From: Streptosporangium violaceochromogenes
Lineage (GTDB): Bacteria; Actinomycetota; Actinomycetes; Streptosporangiales; Streptosporangiaceae
Assembly (NCBI RefSeq): GCF_014654615.1
Contig: NZ_BNBB01000008.1
Coordinates: forward strand, 1 to 64,000
DNA length: 64,000 nucleotides
Direction: 5' to 3'
Below, in pieces: positions 56,128 to 64,000 of the stretch; the stretch's first letter is position 1; every line of letters begins with the position of its first letter. The position numbers and the translations under genes are program-made. The notes under the pieces were generated by a model. It saw only the letters and a list, made by a program, of their open reading frames with translations, did no database searches and was not told the DNA's origin.

Positions 56128-57759
56128 ATGAACGCGACCCCCGCCGGGCGTGACCCCAGGTCCGCCTACTCCCGGCACATCACCACCCGCCTGCTCGACT
56201 TCACCGGTGTCACCACCCCCTGGACCCGCAGGCTGTGGGACGCCGGCTCCTTCCTCGCCCTGGAGGAACTGCACGAGGCGGGTGTCTGGGTCGACCGGAA
56301 GGTCCTGTCGCAGAGCGCGGTCGACTGGCAGCGCCAGGCACTGGAGCGCCTGCTGGGCGGCGACCCCGCGCTGGGTTCCAAGCCCTACCGGCGCGAACTG
56401 CAGGAGTGCGTCAAGACCACCCTGACGATCGCCAGCGAGGGGCGCCGTAAGCTGCGCCACCTCATCGACGTCGGCCGTCCCGGCTATCTGGACCGCTGGG
56501 CCGCCTGCGTCGCCGTCGACGACCCGCCGAAGCCGGAGCTGGTCGCCAGGACCGTCGCCGCCCACCTGCTGGACAGCGGGCACAGCCTCGCCGGACTGCA
56601 GCGGTGGCTGCGCGACGGGCGGCAGAACCTGTCCGCCGTCGATCTGCTCTCCGAGGCGGCCTCCCTGCTCGCCAGGCCGCCACGCGGCTGGAGCGTCGTC
56701 GTCCCCTTCCGCGCGCTGCACCGGCACGAGGAGCTGGCCGCGCACCTGCCCCACTGGCGGACGGCCGACGAGACGCGGGCGCTGATCGCGGAGGCGGGAC
56801 TCACACCGCCGGAACGGACCGTGGGCTCGCTGGTCTTCACCGTCGAGGCGAGAGATGCGACGCGCGCGGTGGAGACCGTCTCCGACCTGGTCGATCGGAT
56901 GCAGGCCAGGGCCAGGTTCGCCGCGGGTGGCCCCGTCCTCCCTCTCGGCGACGCCTACGTGGCGGGAGAGGCGAAACCCGTGCCGCTGCAGCAGCCCGCG
57001 CGAGGAGCCCAGGTGCTGTCGCTGGCCGCGGAACGCCGGCTCTACGTGGTCGGCGGTGAGGTGCAGCGCTTCGGAGAGCAGGCCAGGAGCACGGTCGACG
57101 ACGCCCTGGAGATCGCCTCCGGGCTCAACCACGGACCGCTCGCCCCCGCGCTCGCCGGAGGCTGGGCCTCCCTGGAGTCACTGCTCACCGAGGCGCGCGA
57201 CCCCGACGAGCGGGGAAAGGCGGTGGCGGCGACCCGGGCCGCCGCCCTGGTCGCCGCCTCGTGGCCGCGCGCCGAGCTCACCGCGCTCTCCCACCGGATC
57301 CGCGAGGTGAAAGGCGACGAGCTCGCCGCCCGCCTCGGCGCCTGCGTCTCCAACCGCGACCGCGCCGCGGTCATCGCCGCCGAGCTGCGGAACCGGAGCT
57401 CCCTGCCGCTGGTCCGTTCCTGGCGGACGGGCAGCGACGTCGCGTCGGTGCTGCGCCTGCGCGAGCTGCTCGCCGACGAGAGACGGGTGCTCGAACGGGT
57501 GCGCGGCTACGTGGAGGTGTCGCTGCGCCGGCTGTACCGCTGCCGCAACATCGTGCTGCACGGCGGCTCGACCGGGGGCGTCGCGCTGCCCGCCACCCTC
57601 CGTGTGACGGCCCCGCTGGTCGGTGCGGCCCTCGACCGCCTCACCCACGCCCACCTGGCCACCGGGATCTCACCCATCGCCCTCGCATCCCGCGCCGAGA
57701 CGGCCCTGCGCCTGGTCGGCGACGACCTCGGGCAGGACCTGTGCGACCTGCTCGAATGA
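56128..57759 (+). CDS. HEPN-domain protein (ApeA-like), large
   Basis: 543 residues from ATG 56128 (an in-frame ATG at 56047 lies in the terminator and is rejected). Most of the protein is alpha-helical and unrecognised. Near residues 468-478 it has RLYRCRNIVLHGG, matching the catalytic R-N-x3-H of HEPN ribonucleases, in the RNxxxHGG form seen in ApeA-like HEPN domains. It lies within the BREX locus, transcribed opposite to it. A defence-linked RNase is inferred. Confidence 0.6.
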   Translation: MNATPAGRDPRSAYSRHITTRLLDFTGVTTPWTRRLWDAGSFLALEELHEAGVWVDRKVLSQSAVDWQRQALERLLGGDPALGSKPYRRELQECVKTTLTIASEGRRKLRHLIDVGRPGYLDRWAACVAVDDPPKPELVARTVAAHLLDSGHSLAGLQRWLRDGRQNLSAVDLLSEAASLLARPPRGWSVVVPFRALHRHEELAAHLPHWRTADETRALIAEAGLTPPERTVGSLVFTVEARDATRAVETVSDLVDRMQARARFAAGGPVLPLGDAYVAGEAKPVPLQQPARGAQVLSLAAERRLYVVGGEVQRFGEQARSTVDDALEIASGLNHGPLAPALAGGWASLESLLTEARDPDERGKAVAATRAAALVAASWPRAELTALSHRIREVKGDELAARLGACVSNRDRAAVIAAELRNRSSLPLVRSWRTGSDVASVLRLRELLADERRVLERVRGYVEVSLRRLYRCRNIVLHGGSTGGVALPATLRVTAPLVGAALDRLTHAHLATGISPIALASRAETALRLVGDDLGQDLCDLLE

Positions 57760-57937
57760 TCTTTTCTCCACGATCCCGGCGACGGACCTCGATCCCGCCC
57801 CCGTCCACCCGTGTGGGAAGGCCGGCCGCCGTACCGCGCCCCACATGCCGGTGTTCGCCCTTCAGCACACGATCCTCAAAATCACAAACTGTCATATCGC
57901 CGTCACTCAAAGAAAAGCTTCGTTAGGATCACGCGCT

Positions 57938-58351
57938 GTGCCCGTAGACGTCACCAGGAACCGGCTTCGTGTAAGTTTCGCTGCTCATCGGGACGCCTCG
58001 AAGGCCATGGAAGAGGGCGCCCCGGCGGCATTGCTCCTCTTCTACGGTGCTGAGTGCGGCCTGAAGGCGGCGATCCTCGATCGCCTGGCATTGGATTCCA
58101 CCTCTCGTCTGCCGCAGGAGCTGAAGAGCCACAACCTGCATCGCCTCGCCAAGGAGTTGCGGCTGGCTCCCCAACTCTGCAAGCGGATCAGTCCTTGCGC
58201 GAGCCACAAGGACGACGGTGAACCGGTGGCCTTCGGGGATCTTCACCAGGCATGGAGGTACGGCCGTGCCCTGAAGAAGGATCACGAGGAGCAAGCTCTT
58301 GCCGTGTTGCGTGAGCTCGTGGACTGGTGTCAGCGAGAATTGAGGGCATGA
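57938..58351 (+). CDS. Small HEPN-like helical protein
   Basis: 137 residues from GTG 57938. Helical; ALLLFYGAECGLKAAILDRL followed by SHNLHRLAKEL resembles the first helices of small HEPN domains. RALKKDH near residue 113 could be the R-x5-H motif, though this is weak. It overlaps the next gene by ATGA, so the two products probably form a complex, as HEPN proteins often do with NTPases or nucleotidyltransferases. Confidence 0.55.
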   Translation: MPVDVTRNRLRVSFAAHRDASKAMEEGAPAALLLFYGAECGLKAAILDRLALDSTSRLPQELKSHNLHRLAKELRLAPQLCKRISPCASHKDDGEPVAFGDLHQAWRYGRALKKDHEEQALAVLRELVDWCQRELRA

Positions 58352-61083
58352 TCATGCCGGATCAGGAGATCAAGGTTCCCGAGCACATCTACACCTGGGT
58401 GGATGTGGACGCCCACTTGGCTGCCCTCGCCGCCGACGGCGGATGGCCGGACTGGCTCCACGAGTGCGACGCCTTCTGGGACGGCCTGGAGATGATGATC
58501 GCTCCGCAGGCCTCGCAGGAGCAGGCTCTGGAGTGGCTGAGCGGCGTGTTCGGTGTGGGCTCGACGACGGTTCATGAAGAGGAGACCGTCCTCAGGCTCG
58601 ACGACGTCCCGGGACACCCCTCCGCCAGGCTGCTGCCGGTCTCGGTGCGGCAGCAGGATCTCGAGGCACCACGGCGTGAGCCCCGCTGGAGAGAACGCCG
58701 CATCGTCCGTGGCCTCGGCGAGCCGCTTCCCCGCCCGGAGGCTCCTTTCCCGGGCAATGTGCGGATCGCGGCCATGCACTCTTTCAAGGGAGGCGTGGGG
58801 CGCACCCTCCACGGAGTGGCCCTGGCCGACGCCTTGGCCCAGCGCGGCGACCGGGTGCTCCTGGTCGACGCCGACCTGGAGGCGCCGGGGATCACCTGGA
58901 TGTTCGGCATGAACGGCAGGCGAGTCGACTTCGGCTACGAGGATTTCCTCGCGCTGCTCCACTCCTCCGACAACGGCCGTCCCGACGACGCGGTGACGCT
59001 GGGCGCCGCCTACCTGCCGAACCAGATGATCGACAATGTGATCGTCATGCCCACCAGGCGTTCACTACTGGACATCGCCCCGCCTCGGCTCGAACCCACC
59101 GACCTGCTGACTCCGGACCGGTCGCCCTACTACCTGACCAACTCCCTCGCCGAACTGGCTCACCGGCTGGGAGCGCAGACGGTCCTGATCGACCTGCGCG
59201 CCGGTGGCAGCGAGCTCGCCGCTCCTGTCCTCCTCGACCCACGCGTCCAGCGGATCTTCGTCACCACCGTCAGCGACCAGTCGCTGTACGGAACCCTCCG
59301 TACAATCCGCGAACTCGGCCGGCGCGCACCGACCTGTGCCGACGACCCTGCGAGCGCGGCCGTCATCACCCAGTTCCGCCAGGACGGGCACTGGGAGCTG
59401 GCGACCTCGGCCGCGACTATGCTTCGCGACGCGATCGCCAGGACACTCGAACCGATCGCCCAGGAGGGCGAGGACCGGACCGTCGACCGCGACATCACGC
59501 TGGAACCGATCTTCAGCGCGTTCCAGGATCGGCTCCTGGCGCTCCCCGCCTCCTGGGAGGCCGTGGTTGCGCTGGTTCGACGCCAACAGCTCACGGAGAC
59601 GCTGGCACCGCTCGCCGAAGGACTGGTCCTTCCAAAGGAAGCGTGCCTTGTCGATGATGCGCTGGCCACGGACTCGATTTCCATCACGGTGGAGACCAGC
59701 GATGTGACCTTCCGTCGCGAAACTCTCAGCGAGTTCGCTCGGAGGCTGGTATACGCCGAAACGGCGAACAACGCCGATTTCCTGCCGACCGAGTCGCTAC
59801 GGAACATGCTCTTCTCTCACCGGACCGAGCCCCCGCTCTGCGTGGTCACGGGAGCCAAGGGATCGGGAAAGACCTTCACCCAGCTCCAGATGTGCTTCCG
59901 GAAGACATGGCGGGACTACGCGCGAGACGTCGGCGTGGAGGGGGTGACCCTGAAGGCGCTTCTGGCGCCCGTGCTCGTCTCCAAGAACCTCAGTGAATCC
60001 ACCCTTGAACGAATCACCGGAATCCAACGAGACGCCACCGCCCCGCAAGGCATCGAGCCCGCGCCCCAACTTGAGCTACGCGATCTGGTCGAGGATGCTC
60101 TCCGTTCGGAGAAGAGCAACCTGCAATGGCGCCGCATCTGGCTGACCTGCATGGCTCGCGCCGTGGGAATCGACGCCTCTCCCGAGGACGTCGAGCAGAA
60201 ACTGGCCGACTTCGGCTCCACGAACACCCGGATCTTTCTTTTCGACGGTCTTGAGGACCTGCTTCAAGACCTTCTCGACAGTGACACACAACGGCAGGCA
60301 CTGCGGGTCCTGCTCATCGACTGCCTCGACTGGCTACGCAGCCTGCGTGGCAGACCGCTCGGATTGGTAATCTTCGTCCGGCGTGATCTCGTGCAGTCGG
60401 CCATCCGGCAGAACTACGGGCAGTTCTTCGCCCGGTACAGCGACTACGAACTCAAATGGAATCCCTTCGAGGCCTTGCGCCTTGCTCTCTGGGTGGCGCA
60501 GCGTTCTGGGGCTCTTCCCAATCTCACCTCCGAAGAGGTGGTTTCGGCGAAAAACCCGGATCTGGCCACGATGCTCTATCCCCTCTGGGGCGAGAAGATG
60601 GGGTCGCCCAACTCACGTGAGGCTCGATCGGATGGGTGGTTTCTTGCCGCCCTCTCCGATTTCAACGAACAGATCCAGGCCCGTGACATCGTGACCTTCC
60701 TCAAGGAGTCGGCTGCCCTGTCCATCGAGGACAGCCGCTGGCCGGATCGTGTGCTGGCACCGGCCGCGATGAGAAAGGCACTTGTCCAGTGCAGCCAGGA
60801 CAAGATCCGCGCCATCAGGGAGGAGAGCCCCCAGGTGGGAGAGCTTCTCAGGCATCTCGACGGTCTCCCATCAGAAAGAAAAAGGATTCCCTTCAGCCCC
60901 GAGACCGTCGACCTGTCGAACCAGCAACTGGAGATCCTCGCCGCCAACGGGGTCGTCTTCCGCGAGGAGGACCAGTACTGGATCCCCGAGATCTTCCGCC
61001 ACGGCCTGTCGTTCAAGGCGACCGGGCGGCCAAAGATCCTGGCCATCGCGAACCTCGTGCGCCAGCGGAACAACCTCGACTGA
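58348..61083 (+). CDS. KGGVGRT (MinD/ParA-like) plus STAND-like ATPase
   Basis: 911 residues. After an N-terminal 140 residues of unknown fold comes a deviant Walker A KGGVGRT (147-153) with RVLLVDADLEAPGITWMFG, typical of MinD/ParA-type ATPases. A second P-loop GAKGSGKTF near residue 502 and a Walker B RIFLFDGLEDL near 628 form a second NTPase module, possibly STAND-like. The C-terminus has a winged-helix-like end (VVFREEDQYWIPEIFRHGL). It is coupled to the small HEPN gene and converges with pglW. I do not recognise an established system with this gene set. Confidence 0.7.
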   Translation: MIMPDQEIKVPEHIYTWVDVDAHLAALAADGGWPDWLHECDAFWDGLEMMIAPQASQEQALEWLSGVFGVGSTTVHEEETVLRLDDVPGHPSARLLPVSVRQQDLEAPRREPRWRERRIVRGLGEPLPRPEAPFPGNVRIAAMHSFKGGVGRTLHGVALADALAQRGDRVLLVDADLEAPGITWMFGMNGRRVDFGYEDFLALLHSSDNGRPDDAVTLGAAYLPNQMIDNVIVMPTRRSLLDIAPPRLEPTDLLTPDRSPYYLTNSLAELAHRLGAQTVLIDLRAGGSELAAPVLLDPRVQRIFVTTVSDQSLYGTLRTIRELGRRAPTCADDPASAAVITQFRQDGHWELATSAATMLRDAIARTLEPIAQEGEDRTVDRDITLEPIFSAFQDRLLALPASWEAVVALVRRQQLTETLAPLAEGLVLPKEACLVDDALATDSISITVETSDVTFRRETLSEFARRLVYAETANNADFLPTESLRNMLFSHRTEPPLCVVTGAKGSGKTFTQLQMCFRKTWRDYARDVGVEGVTLKALLAPVLVSKNLSESTLERITGIQRDATAPQGIEPAPQLELRDLVEDALRSEKSNLQWRRIWLTCMARAVGIDASPEDVEQKLADFGSTNTRIFLFDGLEDLLQDLLDSDTQRQALRVLLIDCLDWLRSLRGRPLGLVIFVRRDLVQSAIRQNYGQFFARYSDYELKWNPFEALRLALWVAQRSGALPNLTSEEVVSAKNPDLATMLYPLWGEKMGSPNSREARSDGWFLAALSDFNEQIQARDIVTFLKESAALSIEDSRWPDRVLAPAAMRKALVQCSQDKIRAIREESPQVGELLRHLDGLPSERKRIPFSPETVDLSNQQLEILAANGVVFREEDQYWIPEIFRHGLSFKATGRPKILAIANLVRQRNNLD

Positions 61084-61109
61084 CTCCGAGCGCTCGGACG
61101 CTCCGACCG

Positions 61110-64000
61110 CTACGACACCCTGGAGCGGTGATGGGCCTCGACCCATTTGGTGGAGACCTTCAGCGCGCCCAGGGTGCCCGGGGCGGGGCGGTCGTCGATG
61201 TACGGCACACCGCCCCGCTCCACGGGGAGGAGCAGCCAGCGGGCCGCGGGCCTGGCGGTCGCCTTGTCCGCCAGGCGCTCGAGCACGGCCAGCCGGTCGT
61301 AACGGGCCAGCGGCGCCGCCTCGACGATCAGCAGCGGCTGCGGATCCGTGAGCAGCCGCTCCTCCAGCTTCTCCGCCGCCATCGCGACGAGCCGCCGCAG
61401 GTTGGCGGCGTCCTGGGGTGCCGCGTCGGGGCGGTCGGAGCGGAGCACCAGAGACCAGTCGACGTTGAAAGCGTCCGCGGTGGACCGCATCGCGGTGAGA
61501 AGCTCGGCGGTGATGTCCACCACCTCCGCTCCGAAGCGGGCGCCGAGCGTCGCGATGGCGTCGGCGTAGAGGCGGTAGTCCACGCTGAGGGTGACGAATC
61601 CGCGCTCACGCGACGACAGCTCCATGCGGCGCTCGAAGTCGGCGAACTCCCTGTCCTTCGGTCCCTCGCTCAGGGTCGTGAACACCCGGCTCTTGGAGGA
61701 GGGCAGAAGGGTGGCACGGGCGTCGCGCGGCGCGTAGCCGCCCTGGTCCGGAACCAGCGGGACCCCCGCCCTCTTAAGAAGGACGTCCAGGTCCTGACGG
61801 CGCTCGGGGAACGCGCCGACTCTCGGGTAGCGGGCGCGGACCCTGGCCTTGAGCTGCTCGGGATCCATGCCGTGGCGGATCACGCCAAGTGAGGAGGCCA
61901 TCTGCTCCAGGGCACGGCGCGGGTCCAGCCCATCGGGGTAGATCTCGCCTCGGCCGTTGGCCGCGGCTCCACGCGAGGCGGCGGCGGCCAGCAGGGCCAG
62001 CCTCTCCGCCCGCAGCTCGGCCATCCCCTGCGGCAGCCGTACGGAGCGGAGCCTGGCCTCGGTGCGCGCGGCGGTCGGCAGCGGGGCCTCAGCGGCGAGC
62101 TGGTCGGCGACCTTGCCCAGCCGTACGGCGTAGTCGAGCAGGTCGGTGCCCGGAACGGCGTCGGGATCGGTGGGCTTCTCCAGCGCGACGATCACCGAGC
62201 CGTGGCAGTGCCGCTGCAGGAGGCGGGCCTCCCCACCGCGTTCGGTCTCGACCTCAACGGCGGCACGGACCAGGCCGAGGGCTCGGCGCATCCACCGTCC
62301 ACCCACGGCGTCGGGGCTGCGGGAGGCGAGCAGCGCCTCGGCGACGCCGGCCACGGCGATCACGCCTCCGGCGTCCTCGACGATCTCCACGATCTCGTCG
62401 CGGACCTGGGTGAGACTTCTCCTCGACCGCCACCCCTTACGGGCCGTAGGGATGATCTGACCCACCCGGCCCGCGGTGACGCCCGCCGCCACTGCCAGCT
62501 CGGCGTTGCCCGGCCATTCGGAGGCGCTCTCCTCAAGGCCGAGGTAGAGCCGCAGCACCTGCTCCTCGGTGGAGTCCTTACGGATGCTCTTCGGGAAGAG
62601 AGCGGCGAGCACCGAACCGATGCCACGGTCGGAGTCGCCCTGGAGGTCCTCCACATCGGGGACGGACGCGACTGGCTGGAGCCGCCCGCGCCACTGCTTG
62701 GCCCGGCGCCTGATCTCACGCTTGGTGGGATCGGCCACTCCGGACAGCCTGGACAGCTCGAACGGTGAGCGGGCCAGCAGGTCGCGAACGGTCCTGACGT
62801 CGATGCGGTGCAGCGCGTCGACGGCGCGGGGCGTGAGGCCTGCGGCGGCGATGGCGGTGTCGAGGACCGCCCTGGCAACGGCCTGGTCGAGCTCCTCTCC
62901 GGTGACCGGGTTGACGCTGGCCGGCGTCGCGGCGGCGGGCGGAACGGCTTCGAAGGCCACCTGCCAGGCGATCCGCATGGTCTCGATCGAGTCGTGGCGG
63001 GCCTTGACGTCGCGGGAGAGCGCGTCGCGGAAGAAGGCGACAACCCCGTCACGGGCGGGGCCCGGCTCAAAGGTGTCGAGATCGATCGTGACGTCGCCTT
63101 CAATGAGCGCCGGATGGCTGCCGCCGGTGCCATAGACGGGGGTGCGGCCGGTGGCCATCTCGTAAAGGGTGACCGCCGCCGCGTAGCGCTCGGCCGCCGC
63201 GTCGTATCGGGGCCGGTGGACCGGATCGAAGAAAGGGTCGAGGTACGGCGGGGTGCCGACCCCGGTCTGCTCGAGCGGCGCCCGCGACAGTGAGAAGTCG
63301 AAGAGCGTGAGGTGCACCTCGCGGCTCTTGCCCTGCTCGCGGAAGGCCAGGTTGTCGGGCTTGATGTCCCGGTGGTTGATGCCGGCCAGATCCAGCGCGG
63401 CGAGGATCTCCAGGAGGTCCTTGCCCCAGCGTGCGAGGAAATCGAGTGAGAGCCGCCCCTCACGGCGGATCATGGCGGCCAGGCTTTCCCGCCCCGCGTC
63501 CTCCAGGAGCAGCGCCGTACGGCCTCCGACCGTCAGCGGCCCTTCCAGGCCACGGGCGATGCGCGGGTCGCGTGCGAACTGGAGCACTTCGGCCTCATCG
63601 AGCAGCCTCCGGCGGGCGCCCTCCTCGTCGAGCGCCACCTTCAGCACGGCCTGCCCGTGCGTGGAATCCTTGACCAGCAGAGCGAGGGCGGTCGAGCCCT
63701 GGCCGAGGCGTTGGAGGACCTCGAAGCGCCCCTGCTGCTCTCTCGTGCCGATCATCGAGCCGGGCGTGGCGTCCAGCGGATCGACTTGCTGGGCGACCTC
63801 CTCGCGCAGCAGGATCTCCTCGACCAGCGCCTCCAGGTCCTGGGCGAACCTCTCGGCCGACTCGGTGCGCAGGTCGACGTCGCCCGCCGTGGCGTTCCTG
63901 ACCAGGTCGATCATTTTCTGGGGGACACCGTCCAGCTCGACGCCGACGTCGAGGCCGCGCTCACGGGTGAGCCGCTGCTGGAGCTCCTCGCTCGTGTCGG
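61110..64000 (-). CDS. pglW: BREX-2 serine/threonine kinase PglW (5' end beyond window)
   Basis: At least 963 residues in the window; the frame stays open to the edge, so the N-terminus is outside. Kinase domain: glycine loop LGQGSTALAL, then the catalytic loop HRDIKPDN and DFSLSRAPLEQTGVGTPPYLDP. After it comes a helix-hairpin stretch like the RNA polymerase alpha C-terminal domain (RIDVRTVRDLLARSPFELSRLSGV) and a winged-helix/sigma-like part (ELAVAAGVTAGRVGQII). PglW phosphorylates partners in the Pgl system. It ends 26 bases from the convergent ATPase gene and is separated from pglX by 7.5 kb. Confidence 0.92.
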   Translation of the reverse strand, partial: DTSEELQQRLTRERGLDVGVELDGVPQKMIDLVRNATAGDVDLRTESAERFAQDLEALVEEILLREEVAQQVDPLDATPGSMIGTREQQGRFEVLQRLGQGSTALALLVKDSTHGQAVLKVALDEEGARRRLLDEAEVLQFARDPRIARGLEGPLTVGGRTALLLEDAGRESLAAMIRREGRLSLDFLARWGKDLLEILAALDLAGINHRDIKPDNLAFREQGKSREVHLTLFDFSLSRAPLEQTGVGTPPYLDPFFDPVHRPRYDAAAERYAAAVTLYEMATGRTPVYGTGGSHPALIEGDVTIDLDTFEPGPARDGVVAFFRDALSRDVKARHDSIETMRIAWQVAFEAVPPAAATPASVNPVTGEELDQAVARAVLDTAIAAAGLTPRAVDALHRIDVRTVRDLLARSPFELSRLSGVADPTKREIRRRAKQWRGRLQPVASVPDVEDLQGDSDRGIGSVLAALFPKSIRKDSTEEQVLRLYLGLEESASEWPGNAELAVAAGVTAGRVGQIIPTARKGWRSRRSLTQVRDEIVEIVEDAGGVIAVAGVAEALLASRSPDAVGGRWMRRALGLVRAAVEVETERGGEARLLQRHCHGSVIVALEKPTDPDAVPGTDLLDYAVRLGKVADQLAAEAPLPTAARTEARLRSVRLPQGMAELRAERLALLAAAASRGAAANGRGEIYPDGLDPRRALEQMASSLGVIRHGMDPEQLKARVRARYPRVGAFPERRQDLDVLLKRAGVPLVPDQGGYAPRDARATLLPSSKSRVFTTLSEGPKDREFADFERRMELSSRERGFVTLSVDYRLYADAIATLGARFGAEVVDITAELLTAMRSTADAFNVDWSLVLRSDRPDAAPQDAANLRRLVAMAAEKLEERLLTDPQPLLIVEAAPLARYDRLAVLERLADKATARPAARWLLLPVERGGVPYIDDRPAPGTLGALKVSTKWVEAHHRSRVS

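Overview
The window is GC-rich chromosomal DNA from a filamentous actinomycete. Indicators are GC-biased third codon positions, a SecA2, several WhiJ/AbaA/BldB-type regulator cassettes (XRE-DUF5753 + DUF397 + HATPase) and a BREX type 2 (Pgl) locus. Streptosporangiaceae or a close relative is a reasonable guess; no rRNA is present to fix it.

Layout. 1-1.6 kb: a nucleotidyltransferase-fold gene, a sparse intergenic stretch and tRNA-Lys(CTT) with a terminator. 1.85-13 kb: mostly housekeeping and metabolic genes. These are a NERD-domain membrane protein, a TetR/FAD-monooxygenase divergent pair with three operator-like palindromes, two drug/metabolite-type transporters (one behind a probable leader-peptide attenuator), a VOC protein, SecA2, and a molybdate operon (MerR-TOBE regulator, ModA, ModB, ModC). 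13-18.3 kb: an XRE/MmyB-type regulator, a decayed RHS-like secreted protein and the first WhiJ/AbaA-like cassette. 18.5-24.1 kb: a MotA/MotB-like (ZorAB-like) membrane pair, a large helical protein, a lipoprotein and a small WXG100-like protein. 24.7-35.7 kb: an accessory island. It holds a MazG-like pyrophosphohydrolase, two PD-(D/E)XK + DUF2075 helicase genes with the same folded leader RNA in front of each, and a run of broken genes (DUF1998/DrmB-like tail, DUF4303, P-loop kinase, MazG fragment, IS transposase end, type I methylase/specificity tail), interrupted by a DUF1023 hydrolase and a lipoprotein. 35.8-40 kb: a SnoaL-like protein with TetR, a PPOX protein, a MazF-like fragment and the second regulator cassette.

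40.2-64 kb: a BREX type 2 operon read leftward: pglW (running off the right edge), pglX, pglY, pglZ, brxD, brxHI. The middle of pglX is about 45-50% GC against about 70% in its flanks, so its methyltransferase/target-recognition part looks exchanged. Between pglW and pglX lies a 7.5-kb segment. It carries a third regulator cassette, a candidate small RNA with its own promoter and terminator, and three rightward genes: a 543-residue protein with a HEPN RNase motif, a 137-residue HEPN-like protein, and a 911-residue ATPase with a KGGVGRT deviant Walker A and a second P-loop. I propose this segment as the best candidate for an undescribed system nested in a known defence locus.

The second candidate is the MazG / nuclease-helicase module with its conserved Shine-Dalgarno-sequestering RNA leaders. 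Also notable is a 28-bp regulatory module (TGTCCAAY, 8 nt, CCGAYNTATCGG-type palindrome) found three times near the genes for small secreted-type proteins and lipoproteins.
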